Assembly: GCF_010211755.1 (NCBI RefSeq)
Contig: NZ_PDWR01000013.1
Location: forward strand, 1-64,000
Direction: 5' to 3'
From: Pseudoxanthomonas sangjuensis
Lineage (GTDB): Bacteria > Pseudomonadota > Gammaproteobacteria > Xanthomonadales > Xanthomonadaceae
DNA: 64,000 nt
Shown here: piece after piece, positions 8,503 through 16,732 of the stretch
Numbering within the stretch: position 1 is the stretch's first letter
Layout: every line of letters starts with the position of its first letter
The notes under the pieces: model-generated
Told to the model about the DNA's origin: nothing
Databases searched by the model: none
The model's input: only the letters and a program-made list of their open reading frames with translations
Program-made: the position numbers and the translations under genes

Positions 8503-9071
8503 CCGTTCCTCCCGGCGCGGCGCGCCATCCATTCCCCGCGGTCCTGCCCCCAGACCTCGACTTCGAAACCGTGCGGCGCGGGCAACCGGTCCATGCGCAG
8601 GTAACGCGAGCCGAGCTTGCGCGCGACCGCCTTCGACGGCTCGTTGCCGGGCTGGATCGTGTGGATCACCTCGCGCCAGCCCAGCGCATCGAAGGCCCAG
8701 TCGATCGCCGCGGTGCTGCCCTCGGTCGCATAACCGCGGCCTTCCGCGTCGCGGACAATGCCCCAACCCACCTCGGTGCCCGGCCATTCCTCCGGTTGCC
8801 ACGGCCCCAGCCGGCCGATCCAGCGGCCGCTGGCCTTCTCGATCACCGAAAACATCGAGAAACCGCGCAGGTGCCATGCGCCGATCATCGCCGCCAATGC
8901 CCGCCACGCCACTGCGCGCGGCTGGACGCCGCCGAGGTAGCGGGCGCTGCGTTCGTCGGCCATGAACCCGGCCCATGGCTCGAAGTCGTCGGCGCATGGC
9001 GGGCGCAGGACCAGCCGCGCGGTTTCCAGCGTGGGACCAGGTACCGGTGCGGCCGGAAGAACGATGCCCAT
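8499..9071 (-). CDS. GNAT acetyltransferase, RimJ/RimL type
   Basis: The 190-residue GNAT-fold acetyltransferase begins with ETARLVLRPPCADDFEPW, typical of the RimJ/RimL group that acetylates N-terminal amines of ribosomal proteins or small molecules. The acetyl-CoA loop is visible as EGRGYATEGSTAAIDWAF, followed by NEPSKAVARKLGSRY. It leads a four-gene minus-strand group and overlaps the GST gene. The acceptor substrate cannot be told. Confidence 0.88.
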   Translation of the reverse strand: MGIVLPAAPVPGPTLETARLVLRPPCADDFEPWAGFMADERSARYLGGVQPRAVAWRALAAMIGAWHLRGFSMFSVIEKASGRWIGRLGPWQPEEWPGTEVGWGIVRDAEGRGYATEGSTAAIDWAFDALGWREVIHTIQPGNEPSKAVARKLGSRYLRMDRLPAPHGFEVEVWGQDRGEWMARRAGRNG

Positions 9072-9105
9072 GCCCTGCCCTCGCCAGCGAGCCCGAGCAG
9101 CGGCG

Positions 9106-10269
9106 TCAGAACGCGTTGAGGCCGGTCAGCTCGCGGCCGATCACCAGCTGGTGCACGGTTTCGGTGCCCTCGTAGGTGATCACCGATTCCAGGTTCAACG
9201 CGTGGCGGATCGCGGCGTGCTCGGTGGTGATGCCGGCGCCGCCGAGCAGGTCGCGGCATTCGCGCGCGATGTCGATGGCCATGCGGCAGTTGTTCCACTT
9301 CGCCAGCGACACCTGCTGCGGCTGCATCGTGCCGGCGTCCTTCAGCCGGCCCAGTTGCAGCGACAGCAGTTGCGCGGTGGTGATGCGCCGCGCCATGTCG
9401 GCCAGCTTGAGCTGCGCGCTCTGCGTGGCCGCGACCGGGCGGCCGAACAGGATGCGTTCCTTCGAATAATTCAGCGCTTCGTCGAGGCAGGCGATGGCGG
9501 CACCGATCGGGCCCCAAGTGATGCCGTAGCGGGCCTGGGTGAGGCAGCCCAGCGGACCCTTCAGGCCCTTCACGTTCGGCAGGCGATTGGCCTCCGGCAC
9601 GCGCACGTTGTCGAAGAACAGCGCGCTGGTCACCGAGGCGCGCAGGCTCATCTTCTTCTTGATTTCCTGCGCGGTGAAGCCGGCGAAGCCTTTCTCGACG
9701 ACGAAACCCTGGATGCCGTCGTCGGTCTGCGCCCAGACGATGGCGATGTCGGCCAGGTTGCCGTTGGTGATCCACATCTTGCTGCCGTTGAGCAGCCAGT
9801 CGCCGCCATCCCTCTTCGCGTGGGTCTTCATGCTGGCCGGGTCGGAGCCGCCATGCGCCTCGGTCAGGCCGAAGCAGCCGATGACCTCGCCCGCGGCCAT
9901 CTTCGGCAGCCAGCGCTGGCGCTGCTCTTCGCTGCCGTAGGCATGGATCGGGTACATGCACAGCGACGACTGCACGCTGGCGAAGCTGCGCAGGCCGCTG
10001 TCGCCGCGTTCCAGTTCCTGGCAGATCAGGCCGTAGCTGACGTAGTTCAGGCCGGCGCAGCCGTACTGCTCCGGCAGGGTCGAACCGAGCAGGCCGAGCC
10101 CGGCGATCTCCGGGACCAGCTCCTTCGGGAAGCGCCCCTGCTCGAAGCACTCGCCGATGATCGGCAGCACGCGCTCGTCGACGAAACGCGCCACCGAATC
10201 CTGCACCGCGCGCTCTTCCTCGGACAACAACGAACGGACGTCGTACAGGTCGTAGGGATTGAGCGCCAT
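9106..10269 (-). CDS. gcdH: Glutaryl-CoA dehydrogenase
   Basis: The 387-residue acyl-CoA dehydrogenase oxidises and decarboxylates glutaryl-CoA to crotonyl-CoA in lysine and tryptophan breakdown. The catalytic base is E367 in TYEGTE, the position used by glutaryl-CoA and most short-chain dehydrogenases. ARYGITWGPIG and SLAKWNNCRMA match glutaryl-CoA dehydrogenase closely, as does the N-terminal LLSEEERAVQD. FAD motifs CFGLTEAHGGSDP and WITNG are present. A TACAAT -10 box lies at 10303-10298 on the minus strand, giving a leader of about 22 nt. It stands alone, with no other lysine-degradation gene beside it. Confidence 0.93.
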   Translation of the reverse strand: MALNPYDLYDVRSLLSEEERAVQDSVARFVDERVLPIIGECFEQGRFPKELVPEIAGLGLLGSTLPEQYGCAGLNYVSYGLICQELERGDSGLRSFASVQSSLCMYPIHAYGSEEQRQRWLPKMAAGEVIGCFGLTEAHGGSDPASMKTHAKRDGGDWLLNGSKMWITNGNLADIAIVWAQTDDGIQGFVVEKGFAGFTAQEIKKKMSLRASVTSALFFDNVRVPEANRLPNVKGLKGPLGCLTQARYGITWGPIGAAIACLDEALNYSKERILFGRPVAATQSAQLKLADMARRITTAQLLSLQLGRLKDAGTMQPQQVSLAKWNNCRMAIDIARECRDLLGGAGITTEHAAIRHALNLESVITYEGTETVHQLVIGRELTGLNAF

Positions 10270-10353
10270 GGAAGGACCGTCGGTTGGGAATCACGCCATT
10301 GTATTCGGCGGTGCCGGGGCGCCGTAACCCCCACCGCATCCCGCGAAAACGAC

Positions 10354-10376
10354 GAGGCCGGCATTGCGCCGGCCTC
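10354..10376 (-). terminator. Rho-independent terminator of the glycine-zipper gene
   Basis: On the minus strand the stem GAGGCCGGC (10376-10368) pairs with GCCGGCCTC (10362-10354) around a 5-base loop. It is followed by GTCGTTTTCG with a run of four T. It lies 36 bp after the stop of the gene at 10412-11203 and before the gcdH promoter. Confidence 0.7.
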
Positions 10377-10411
10377 GTGCACTGCATCAATCGGCGAAGG
10401 ACGCCGGCGGA

Positions 10412-11203
10412 TCAGCCCTGGCTTTCGCCGGTCGGAACCGCCGCCACCACCTGCCCGTCGACCACCGGCAGGCGGTCGGAAGCCGGCTTTTCGTCCATGC
10501 GGATGGTCTTCTCCTCGCCGTTGTAGCGGTAGGTCACGTCGTAGCCCTGCACCTGGTCGACGTTGCCCAGCGCGATGCGGCTGCCCGGCTTGCTGTCGGT
10601 GCGCATGGTGCCGGTGGTGCCGTCCGGGTTGCGGTAGGTCACGTTGTAGCCGGTGACCTTCGATGTCTGCGAGGTCGAAGTCTCGGTGTGGCACTGGCGT
10701 TCGGTGCGGGTGGTCACCTGGCCGCCGACGTGGCGCTTGTCGATCTTGTTGCCGACGATGCCGCCGACCACGGCGCCCGCCGCGGTCGCGGCCTTGCGGC
10801 CGTTGCCGCTGCCGATCTGGTTGCCGAGCACGCCGCCGATGACCGCGCCGGCCACGGTGCCGCCGACGTTGCCGTCGCGCTCCGGCGCGCGGTCCTGCAC
10901 CCCCACGTCCTCGCAGACTTCGTGCGGGGTGTTCGTGGTGCTGGTTTCGCGCACCGCCTCGCTGCCGATCACGGTGGCGTAGACCTGTTCCTTGGCGGTG
11001 ACCGGGGTCACCTTCAGCACTTCGGCGTACTGCAGCGCGCCGGCCTCGATCTGGCCATTGGCGGCCGCGTCGTCCATCGCCAGCGCCGGATCGGCGGCGG
11101 CTTCGACTTGCGCCGAGCTGCGGTTGTTCATGAAGGCCGCTGTCGCGACGCCGCCAACCAGCAGGGCGCCAGCAGCAATCAGCAGGGTGGTGGTGTTCTT
11201 CAT
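10412..11203 (-). CDS. Glycine-zipper 2TM envelope protein
   Basis: The 263-residue protein has an N-terminal signal anchor (about 7-25). Its central domain has two glycine-zipper stretches, GGTVAGAVIGGVLGNQIG and AAGAVVGGIVGNKIDK, of the Rick_17kDa/glycine-zipper 2TM family. These proteins sit in the cell envelope and are often linked to outer-membrane stability. A C-terminal half rich in YRN, YRYNG and TVR-like turns follows. The start ATG 11203 has GGAG seven bases upstream; a longer frame from 11293 has no ribosome site and is discarded. A clear terminator follows the stop. No precise function is known. Confidence 0.8.
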   Translation of the reverse strand: MKNTTTLLIAAGALLVGGVATAAFMNNRSSAQVEAAADPALAMDDAAANGQIEAGALQYAEVLKVTPVTAKEQVYATVIGSEAVRETSTTNTPHEVCEDVGVQDRAPERDGNVGGTVAGAVIGGVLGNQIGSGNGRKAATAAGAVVGGIVGNKIDKRHVGGQVTTRTERQCHTETSTSQTSKVTGYNVTYRNPDGTTGTMRTDSKPGSRIALGNVDQVQGYDVTYRYNGEEKTIRMDEKPASDRLPVVDGQVVAAVPTGESQG

Positions 11204-11361
11204 TGTCGTTCTCCGGGGGCGGGTGGACCCTTGTTGTGGCGGCGCCATTGCAGCATGGAAATCCTGAACGAAAACCTGACTTCCGTCGGACAAACCAAAG
11301 CCGACATGAATAGGCGCGGCATGCTAGTTTGTGGCCAGCCGAAACCGAGGCGCGGATCACG

Positions 11362-11601
11362 ATGGCCAACCCCCTGCTGCAACCGCTGTTGACCTGGGCC
11401 GGGAAGCTGCGCTTCCCCACCCTGTTCTGGCTGGCCGCCACGCTGTTCGTCTTCGACCTGTTCGTGCCGGATTTCGTTCCGGGCGTGGACGAGATCCTGC
11501 TTGGCCTGGGCACCCTGCTTTTCGCCAGCTGGAAGAACCGCAAGCAACAGGCGCAACCGCCGGCGATCCCGGGCCAGCGGGAAGATCGCGACACCCCCTG
11601 A
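11362..11601 (+). CDS. Small membrane protein, DUF6116-like
   Basis: This short protein of 79 residues has two closely spaced hydrophobic helices (about 17-34 and 44-58 from the ATG) separated by a PDFVPGVDE turn, then a charged tail. It looks like the small conserved membrane family DUF6116 of xanthomonads, with MANPLL at the start and LLGLGTLLFASWKNR. ATG 11362 is preferred to an upstream TTG at 11329. It ends 4 bp before the tatD start, so the two are probably co-transcribed. No function is known. Confidence 0.7.
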   Translation: MANPLLQPLLTWAGKLRFPTLFWLAATLFVFDLFVPDFVPGVDEILLGLGTLLFASWKNRKQQAQPPAIPGQREDRDTP

Positions 11602-11605
11602 CGCC

Positions 11606-12403
11606 GTGCCCGTCCCGGAACCGCTCGTCGACAGCCATTGCCACCTCGACGCGGAGGAATTCGACACCGACCGCGCCGCGGTGATCGGCCGCGCGCGGGC
11701 CGCCGGCGTGATGCGCCAGGTCGTGCCCGCGGTCGCCGCCGCCGGCTGGCCCAAGCTTCGCGACATCTGCGCCGCGCAGCCCGGCCAGGCGTCATCCGGC
11801 CTGTTTCCCGCCTACGGCCTGCACCCGATGTACCTGGCCGAACACCGGCCGCGGCACCTGCGCGAACTGCGCGACTGGATCGAACGCGAGAAGCCGCTCG
11901 CGGTCGGCGAATGCGGGCTCGACTTCTTCGTCGAGGGCCTCGACCCGCAGGCGCAGCAGGAGTATTTCGAAGGGCAGCTGGAGGTGGCGCGCGAATACGA
12001 CCTGCCGCTGATCGTGCATGCGCGGCGCGCGGTCGACGCGGTGATCGCCGCGGTGCGGCGCGTCGGCAAGCTGCGCGGCGTGGTGCACAGCTATTCCGGC
12101 AGCGAGGAGCAGGCCAGGCAACTGTGGAACCACGGTTTCCTGCTCGGCCTCGGCGGGCCCGCGACCCACGAGCGCGCGCAACGCCTGCGCCGGCTCGTCG
12201 CGACGATGCCGCTGGAATTCCTGCTGCTGGAAACCGACGCGCCCGACCAGCCGGACGCGGGAATCCGCGGCCAGCGCAACGAGCCGGCGCGGCTGGACTT
12301 CATCTGCCGGACCTTCGCCGCGTTGCGCGGCATCGCGCCGGAGGAACTGGCGCGCGCGACCAGCGCGAACGCCGAGCGGCTGTTCAGGCTGCCGGCGCGC
12401 TGA
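11606..12403 (+). CDS. TatD-family metal-dependent hydrolase
   Basis: The 265-residue TIM-barrel DNase of the TatD/YjjV/YcfH family carries the family metal sites DSHCHLD near the start, GLHP, GECGLDF, VHAR, HSYSG and LLETDAP. Family members cut 3' overhangs of DNA and have been linked to DNA repair. The start is GTG 11606, 4 bp after the small membrane protein gene; in-frame codons before it lack homology. Its 3' end overlaps the convergent tcdA gene by 20 bp. Confidence 0.9.
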   Translation: MPVPEPLVDSHCHLDAEEFDTDRAAVIGRARAAGVMRQVVPAVAAAGWPKLRDICAAQPGQASSGLFPAYGLHPMYLAEHRPRHLRELRDWIEREKPLAVGECGLDFFVEGLDPQAQQEYFEGQLEVAREYDLPLIVHARRAVDAVIAAVRRVGKLRGVVHSYSGSEEQARQLWNHGFLLGLGGPATHERAQRLRRLVATMPLEFLLLETDAPDQPDAGIRGQRNEPARLDFICRTFAALRGIAPEELARATSANAERLFRLPAR

Positions 12404-13223
12404 CCGGCTTTCCCTTCAGCAGCAGTTCCAGCGCCTTGCCGACCATCGCGAAGGCGAAGGTGCCGGTGATGTGCGTGGCCGCGCCGAGGCCGATGCCGCA
12501 GTCCAGCTTCAGCGCCGCGTCGGCGCCGAGTTGCGGGCGCAGGCCGCAGACGCTGCCGTCGGTCTGCGGATACTTGACGTTTTCCAGCGAATACACCGCC
12601 GGCACGCCGAAGTAGCGCTGCGGGTTCTTCGGGAAATTGAATTCGCCGCGCAGCTTCTTGCGCACCAGCGCCAGCAGCGCGTCGTGCTCGGTGCGCGACA
12701 GGTCGCGCACGCGCACCTGGGTCGGGTCGGTGCGGCCGCCGGCGGAGCCCGATACCACGATCGGCAGCTTGCGCCGCCGGCACCAGGCGGCCATCTCCAC
12801 CTTGGTGCGGAAGCTGTCGCAGGCGTCCAGCACCAGGTCGTAGCCCTTGTCGAGCAGTCGCTCCAGGTTCGACGCGACGACGAACGCCGGCACCGCGTCG
12901 ATTTCGATCGATGGATTGATCGCCCGGCAGCGCTCGGCCATCGCATCGACCTTGTTGCGCCCGTACTGCCCGGCCAGCGCCGGCAACTGGCGGTTGGTGT
13001 TCGATACGCAGATGTCGTCGGCATCGATCAGCGTCAGGTGGCCGACGCCGGAACGCGCCAGCGCTTCGGCCACCCACGAGCCGACCCCGCCCAGGCCGAC
13101 CACGGCGACGCGGCTGCGCGCGAATTTCTCCACCGCACCCCGCCCGTACAGGCGGTCGATGCCGGCGAAGCGGTCGCGCCATTCCGGGCTTTTCCCCGGC
13201 CGGCTTTTGTCGATTGCGTCCAT
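12384..13223 (-). CDS. tcdA: tRNA threonylcarbamoyladenosine dehydratase
   Basis: The 279-residue E1-like enzyme (TcdA/CsdL/YgdL) uses ATP to cyclise t6A at position 37 of ANN-decoding tRNAs. The ATP-binding Rossmann motif GLGGVGSWVAEALARSGVG is followed by LIDADDICVSNTNRQ, and later DACDSFRTKVEMAAWC. PIVVSGSAGGRTDPT is also typical. A TACAAT -10 box ends 7 bp before ATG 13223, so the mRNA may be leaderless. It converges with tatD, and the two overlap by 20 bp at their 3' ends. Confidence 0.92.
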   Translation of the reverse strand: MDAIDKSRPGKSPEWRDRFAGIDRLYGRGAVEKFARSRVAVVGLGGVGSWVAEALARSGVGHLTLIDADDICVSNTNRQLPALAGQYGRNKVDAMAERCRAINPSIEIDAVPAFVVASNLERLLDKGYDLVLDACDSFRTKVEMAAWCRRRKLPIVVSGSAGGRTDPTQVRVRDLSRTEHDALLALVRKKLRGEFNFPKNPQRYFGVPAVYSLENVKYPQTDGSVCGLRPQLGADAALKLDCGIGLGAATHITGTFAFAMVGKALELLLKGKPVSAPAA

Positions 13224-13288
13224 CCGGTTATTGTACGGGGCCGCTGGCACAGCCTCGCCGGCACCCATCTGGACAAGGAGCCCGCCGC

Positions 13289-13726
13289 ATGTCTGCCGAA
13301 TTGCCCGCCAAGAAGTCCAACGCGTCCCGCTACCTGTTCCTGTTCCTGCTCGGCCTGGTGGTCGGCGCGGTCGCAACGGTGATGGCGATGCGCGCGATCG
13401 ACCAGCGCAGCGACCACTTCCCGCACAGCGTGATGCAGGTGATGGGCAAGCACGTCGGCCTGCTGCAGCGGACCGTGCAACAGAACCGGTGCGCCGCCAC
13501 CGATTCGGTACCGCACGTGCGCACGCTGCGCGCGATGAGCAACGACCTGGAACTGGCCTTCCCGGACCTGGCCGAGGACCAGCGCTTCACCGAGCATGCC
13601 AGCCAGTTCCGCGCCAAGCTCGACGCCGCGCTGGCCGCCCCGCCCACCGATTGCGCCGGCGCGGCCAAGCTGGTCGAATCCGCCAAGGAAAGCTGCCAGG
13701 CCTGCCACCAGGATTTCCGCCATTGA
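13289..13726 (+). CDS. Membrane-anchored class II-like cytochrome c
   Basis: The 145-residue protein has one N-terminal membrane anchor (about 18-37) facing a periplasmic domain. A single heme-binding motif, CQACH, lies near the C-terminus (C136, C139, H140), where it is found in cytochrome c' and other class II cytochromes. Two more cysteines (C70 in NRCAAT, C122 in PTDCAG) could form a disulfide. AAGGAG sits 9 bases before ATG 13289. The complete ccm heme-ligation operon is 22 kb away. The electron partner is unknown. Confidence 0.78.
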   Translation: MSAELPAKKSNASRYLFLFLLGLVVGAVATVMAMRAIDQRSDHFPHSVMQVMGKHVGLLQRTVQQNRCAATDSVPHVRTLRAMSNDLELAFPDLAEDQRFTEHASQFRAKLDAALAAPPTDCAGAAKLVESAKESCQACHQDFRH

Positions 13727-13802
13727 GCCTTGCCACCCGGTTCACCGGCGAACCGGCAGGATGCCGAGCCATGTCCCCAGACCGATCCGGCCGCGCATTC
13801 GC

Positions 13803-14204
13803 ATGAATCCGAAATCCGCCCTCCTCGCCGCCGCTTCCGCCCTCGTGCTGGCCGCTTGTGCCGGCAGTCAGGGCGTGGGCCCGAAACCGGCCGGGCCATC
13901 CCCCACCAGCACGGCACCCGCGCCGCAACCGGCGCCACCGCCCGCACGCCCGTCGGTCTGCGGCGATTGCGGCACCGTCGTGCACATCGAAACCGTCGCC
14001 GCCGGCAAAGCCCAGGGTGCGGTCCTGGGCGGCATCGTCGGCTCGGTGGCCAGCAAGCCGGTCAGCGGCGACCTCGACTACAACGTCCACGTGCGCATGG
14101 ACGACGGCCGCCGCGTGGTGGTGCGCCAGGAGGAACGGGGCAGCCTACGCCTGAACAGCCGCGTGCGCGTGGTCGACGGCAAGCTGGTGCCCGCCGACCT
14201 GTAG
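13803..14204 (+). CDS. Lipoprotein with glycine-zipper domain
   Basis: This 133-residue protein carries an N-terminal lipoprotein signal with the lipobox LAAC (C19). A Pro/Ala/Thr-rich linker follows, then CGDCGTVVHIETVAAGKAQGAVLGGIVGS, a short glycine zipper. It ends with a small beta domain (DYNVHVRMDDGRRVVVRQE). The architecture resembles the outer-membrane 17-kDa-antigen/glycine-zipper lipoproteins. The ATG at 13803 directly precedes the signal. It is 76 bp after the cytochrome gene on the same strand. Confidence 0.75.
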   Translation: MNPKSALLAAASALVLAACAGSQGVGPKPAGPSPTSTAPAPQPAPPPARPSVCGDCGTVVHIETVAAGKAQGAVLGGIVGSVASKPVSGDLDYNVHVRMDDGRRVVVRQEERGSLRLNSRVRVVDGKLVPADL

Positions 14205-14258
14205 GAACGCCCCGCGGGGGCGCGGCCCTGGATTGCCGGCCATCCGGCTGTCGTGCCC

Positions 14259-14915
14259 CTACGGCAATGGCTGCATGCCGCGCCAGGCGCAGCCGTTCCC
14301 CGTCTCGCCATCCAGCGTGAGCTTCGCCCGCCATGCGGTGGCCGCATCGGCCATGCCATCGGCGCAAAAGCCGGGGCTCAGTTCGACCAGGGCCGCGGGC
14401 GCGGTGGATGCCCAGGCATAGCCGTCGCCGACCTTCGCCGCCTTCGCGTCGGCATGCAGCGGCTCGGCGCCGGGACGTTGCAGCGCCCAGCCGGCCGCGG
14501 TCAGCGACAACGCCCAGAACGGCTCGTTGCCGCGGGCGGCGAAAGCCGCGTCTTCCGGTTCGCGGTCGCAGCGCGGACCTTCGGTGTGGACGCGCTCCAC
14601 CGCTTCGACGACCAACTGGCCACCCTGTTCGCTGGCCCAGCCGTCGAGGAAGAATTCGAGCCGTCCGCCGGGCTCGAGGAATCGATCGACGAATGCCTGC
14701 GCATCCGGCGCGAAGCGCACGATCCGCTGCCGCTGGCTGCCGCACGGCGTGACCCCGTAGCCGTCCTTGCCGACCACCGCTTCGCCGCGCAGCCGCTGCG
14801 GGGCCGGCATCTTGGCCGCAGGCGCCTCGCCCGCGGGCGGTCCGGGTTCGCCGGGCGGCGCGGTCGTGCCGCCGCAGGCGGCCAGCAACGAAAACAGCCC
14901 GGTCATGCCTGCCAT
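14259..14915 (-). CDS. COG3650-type lipoprotein
   Basis: This 218-residue predicted lipoprotein has the lipobox SLLAAC followed by a Pro/Gly-rich linker. The middle and C-terminal part contain FAARGNEPFWALSLT, a pattern seen in the poorly characterised COG3650 group, and a WRGMQPLP end. Several cysteines (in PCGSQ, PRCDRE, GFCADG, GCAWRG) suggest disulfides in the periplasm. ATG 14915 is chosen over an upstream GTG because an AGGAG site fits it. No function is known. Confidence 0.65.
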   Translation of the reverse strand: MAGMTGLFSLLAACGGTTAPPGEPGPPAGEAPAAKMPAPQRLRGEAVVGKDGYGVTPCGSQRQRIVRFAPDAQAFVDRFLEPGGRLEFFLDGWASEQGGQLVVEAVERVHTEGPRCDREPEDAAFAARGNEPFWALSLTAAGWALQRPGAEPLHADAKAAKVGDGYAWASTAPAALVELSPGFCADGMADAATAWRAKLTLDGETGNGCAWRGMQPLP

Positions 14916-15078
14916 CCGCACCCTGCTCCTGCCCACGGCAACCACTCCCGACCCGAGATGCCGGCGAGGCTAGCACGTCGCTGGCCGCCAGACGTCGAAC
15001 CGGCCGTTTTGGGAGTAGAGTCAGCCGTCCGCCGCGCGGACCATTCCAATCCAACCCCTGATACGAGAGGAATTGAAC

Positions 15079-16185
15079 ATGAAGTTCAAACCGTTCCGTC
15101 TTGCCGTTGGTACCAGCCTGATCTCGCTTGCCATCGCCGCGGTGATCGCCGCGCCGCGCAATGCCGACAGCAACCCCCTGCAGGTCCGCATTTCCCCCGT
15201 CGCCGGCAAGGTCGGCGACCTGCAGGGCGCCATCGAAGTCGTCGTCACCAATACCGGGTTCAAGGCGGTACGCGTGCCGAAATGGGAATTGCCGTCCGAT
15301 TCGCCGGAGAAGCCGCTGTTCAGGGTCAGCCTGAACGGCAAGCCGGTGGCCTACGAGGGCATGCTGGTCAAGCGCGGCCTGCCGGAAGCCGCGGACTTCG
15401 TCGTGTTGCCGCCGGGCGGCAGCTATCGCGCCGTGGTCGACCTGTCCGGCTCCTACGCCATGGAAAAGAGCGGTGCCTACGAAATCGAGATGATTTCGCC
15501 GCTGCAGCACGCCTCGCTGTCCGACGGCCGCATGCTGCGCGATTTCCGCAACAGCCCGATGGTGCTGCGCAGCGGGAAGGCGCGGGTCTGGGTCGACGGC
15601 CTCGACGTGCTGGGCGCGGCCAAGTCCGGCAGCAACGGCAAGGGCAAACCCGGCTCCGGCGACACCGTGGTCAACGGCGTCAGCTACGCGAACTGCTCGA
15701 CCACGCAGATCGCCACCGCCGGCGATGCGGTGATCGCCGCCCGCAACTATGCCGAGAACGCGAAGAACTACAACTTCAGTTCGCCCGGCCCGCGCTACAC
15801 CACCTGGTTCGGCACCCCGACCACGCAGCGCACCAACCTCGCCAGGAACCACTTCGCCAGCATCGACGCGGCGCTGGACCAGAGCAACGGCGAGATCAAG
15901 ATCAACTGCAAGTGCAACCAGAACTACTACGCCTACGTCTACCCGACCCGTCCGTACGAGATCTTCGTCTGCAAGGTGTTCTGGAAGGCGCCGCTGACCG
16001 GCACCGATTCCAAGGCGGGCACGCTGATCCACGAGACCAGCCACTTCGACGTCGTGGCCGGCACCGACGACATTGTCTACGGCCAGTCCGGCGCGAAGAA
16101 CCTGGCGCTGAGCAACCCGGACTCTGCGCTGAACAATGCCGACAGCCACGAATATTTCGCCGAAAACAACCCGTTCCAGAACTGA
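15079..16185 (+). CDS. Secreted M35 (aspzincin) zinc metalloprotease
   Basis: This 368-residue secreted protein has an N-terminal signal peptide (about 1-25). A beta-sandwich-like region (about 30-170) is followed by a Gly/Ser/Lys linker (about 182-196). The catalytic domain has HETSH (H318, E319, H322) and GTDDIVYG (328-335), whose D331 is the third zinc ligand. This HExxH plus GTxDxxYG pairing is the aspzincin signature of deuterolysin and peptidyl-Lys metalloendopeptidases, and HEYFAENNPF at the end is also typical. An AGAGG site precedes ATG 15079. A strong terminator follows at 16206. Confidence 0.9.
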   Translation: MKFKPFRLAVGTSLISLAIAAVIAAPRNADSNPLQVRISPVAGKVGDLQGAIEVVVTNTGFKAVRVPKWELPSDSPEKPLFRVSLNGKPVAYEGMLVKRGLPEAADFVVLPPGGSYRAVVDLSGSYAMEKSGAYEIEMISPLQHASLSDGRMLRDFRNSPMVLRSGKARVWVDGLDVLGAAKSGSNGKGKPGSGDTVVNGVSYANCSTTQIATAGDAVIAARNYAENAKNYNFSSPGPRYTTWFGTPTTQRTNLARNHFASIDAALDQSNGEIKINCKCNQNYYAYVYPTRPYEIFVCKVFWKAPLTGTDSKAGTLIHETSHFDVVAGTDDIVYGQSGAKNLALSNPDSALNNADSHEYFAENNPFQN

Positions 16186-16205
16186 ACGGCATCCCTTGTG
16201 GCAAC

Positions 16206-16233
16206 AAAAAACCCGGCGCAAGCCGGGTTTTTT
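16206..16233. terminator. Bidirectional terminator between M35 protease and cspA
   Basis: The stem AAAAAACCCGGC (16206-16217) pairs with GCCGGGTTTTTT (16222-16233) around a GCAA loop. The run of T serves the protease gene on the plus strand, and the run of A serves the convergent cspA gene on the minus strand. Confidence 0.88.
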
Positions 16234-16289
16234 GCAATCCCGCATCGCGCGCAGGCGCGACGCCGGCTTCGCTCCTCAGGCCACCGGGT

Positions 16290-16499
16290 TCAGAGCGGCT
16301 GCACCGCGTCGGCTTGCAGGCCCTTCTGGCCCTGCACCACGGTGAAGCTGACCTTCTGGCCTTCCTTCAGGCTCTTGAAGCCCTGGGTCTGGATGGCGCG
16401 GAAGTGCACGAACACGTCTTCGCCGTTTTCGCGGCTGATGAAACCGAAGCCTTTGGCATCGTTGAACCACTTCACGGTTCCGTTTTCACGTTCGGACAT
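16290..16499 (-). CDS. Cold-shock protein, CspA family
   Basis: This 69-residue single-domain OB-fold RNA chaperone has RNP1 KGFGFI and RNP2 VFVHF, with [14 protein letters not shown] at the N-terminus. It binds single-stranded RNA and DNA in the cytoplasm. The start ATG 16499 has GGGAG about 15 bases upstream. Upstream lies a leader of roughly 140 nt to a candidate promoter (16648-16676, minus strand), similar in length to the regulated leaders of cspA genes. It converges with the M35 gene across a shared terminator. Confidence 0.93.
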   Translation of the reverse strand: MSERENGTVKWFNDAKGFGFISRENGEDVFVHFRAIQTQGFKSLKEGQKVSFTVVQGQKGLQADAVQPL

Positions 16500-16626
16500 C
16501 GTTGACTTACTCCCTGGACTGACGGTGGGAACGCCGGGTCGCGGCGGCTGGTTGCAAGGAGGAAGCGTGTAACGATGTAGCAGATCGTTCGATCCAACCG
16601 CATCAGGCCACAATTACCGGTGACCC

Positions 16627-16676
16627 TTGACAAGCGCAGCGAAACCACATTAACGCGGCATTTATGAAAAAGTCAA
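16627..16676. promoter_or_regulatory. Facing promoter candidates between cspA and the DUF456 gene
   Basis: On the plus strand TTGACA is at 16627-16632. On the minus strand TTGACT is at 16676-16671, with TAATGT at 16652-16647, an 18-bp spacer. The two promoters would face each other and overlap, so the leaders of the two divergent genes overlap. The -35 hexamers are close to consensus; the -10 elements are weak, so the call is tentative. Confidence 0.4.
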
Positions 16677-16732
16677 TCACCTGCCGCGCTTGATTCCATC
16701 CTCCAACCCATTGAATTGAAAGGAAACTTCAT

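Noticed and set aside
11329-11361. Longer start (TTG 11329) for the small DUF6116-like gene
   Set aside because: The ATG at 11362 fits the family start MANPLL and the extension adds nothing conserved.
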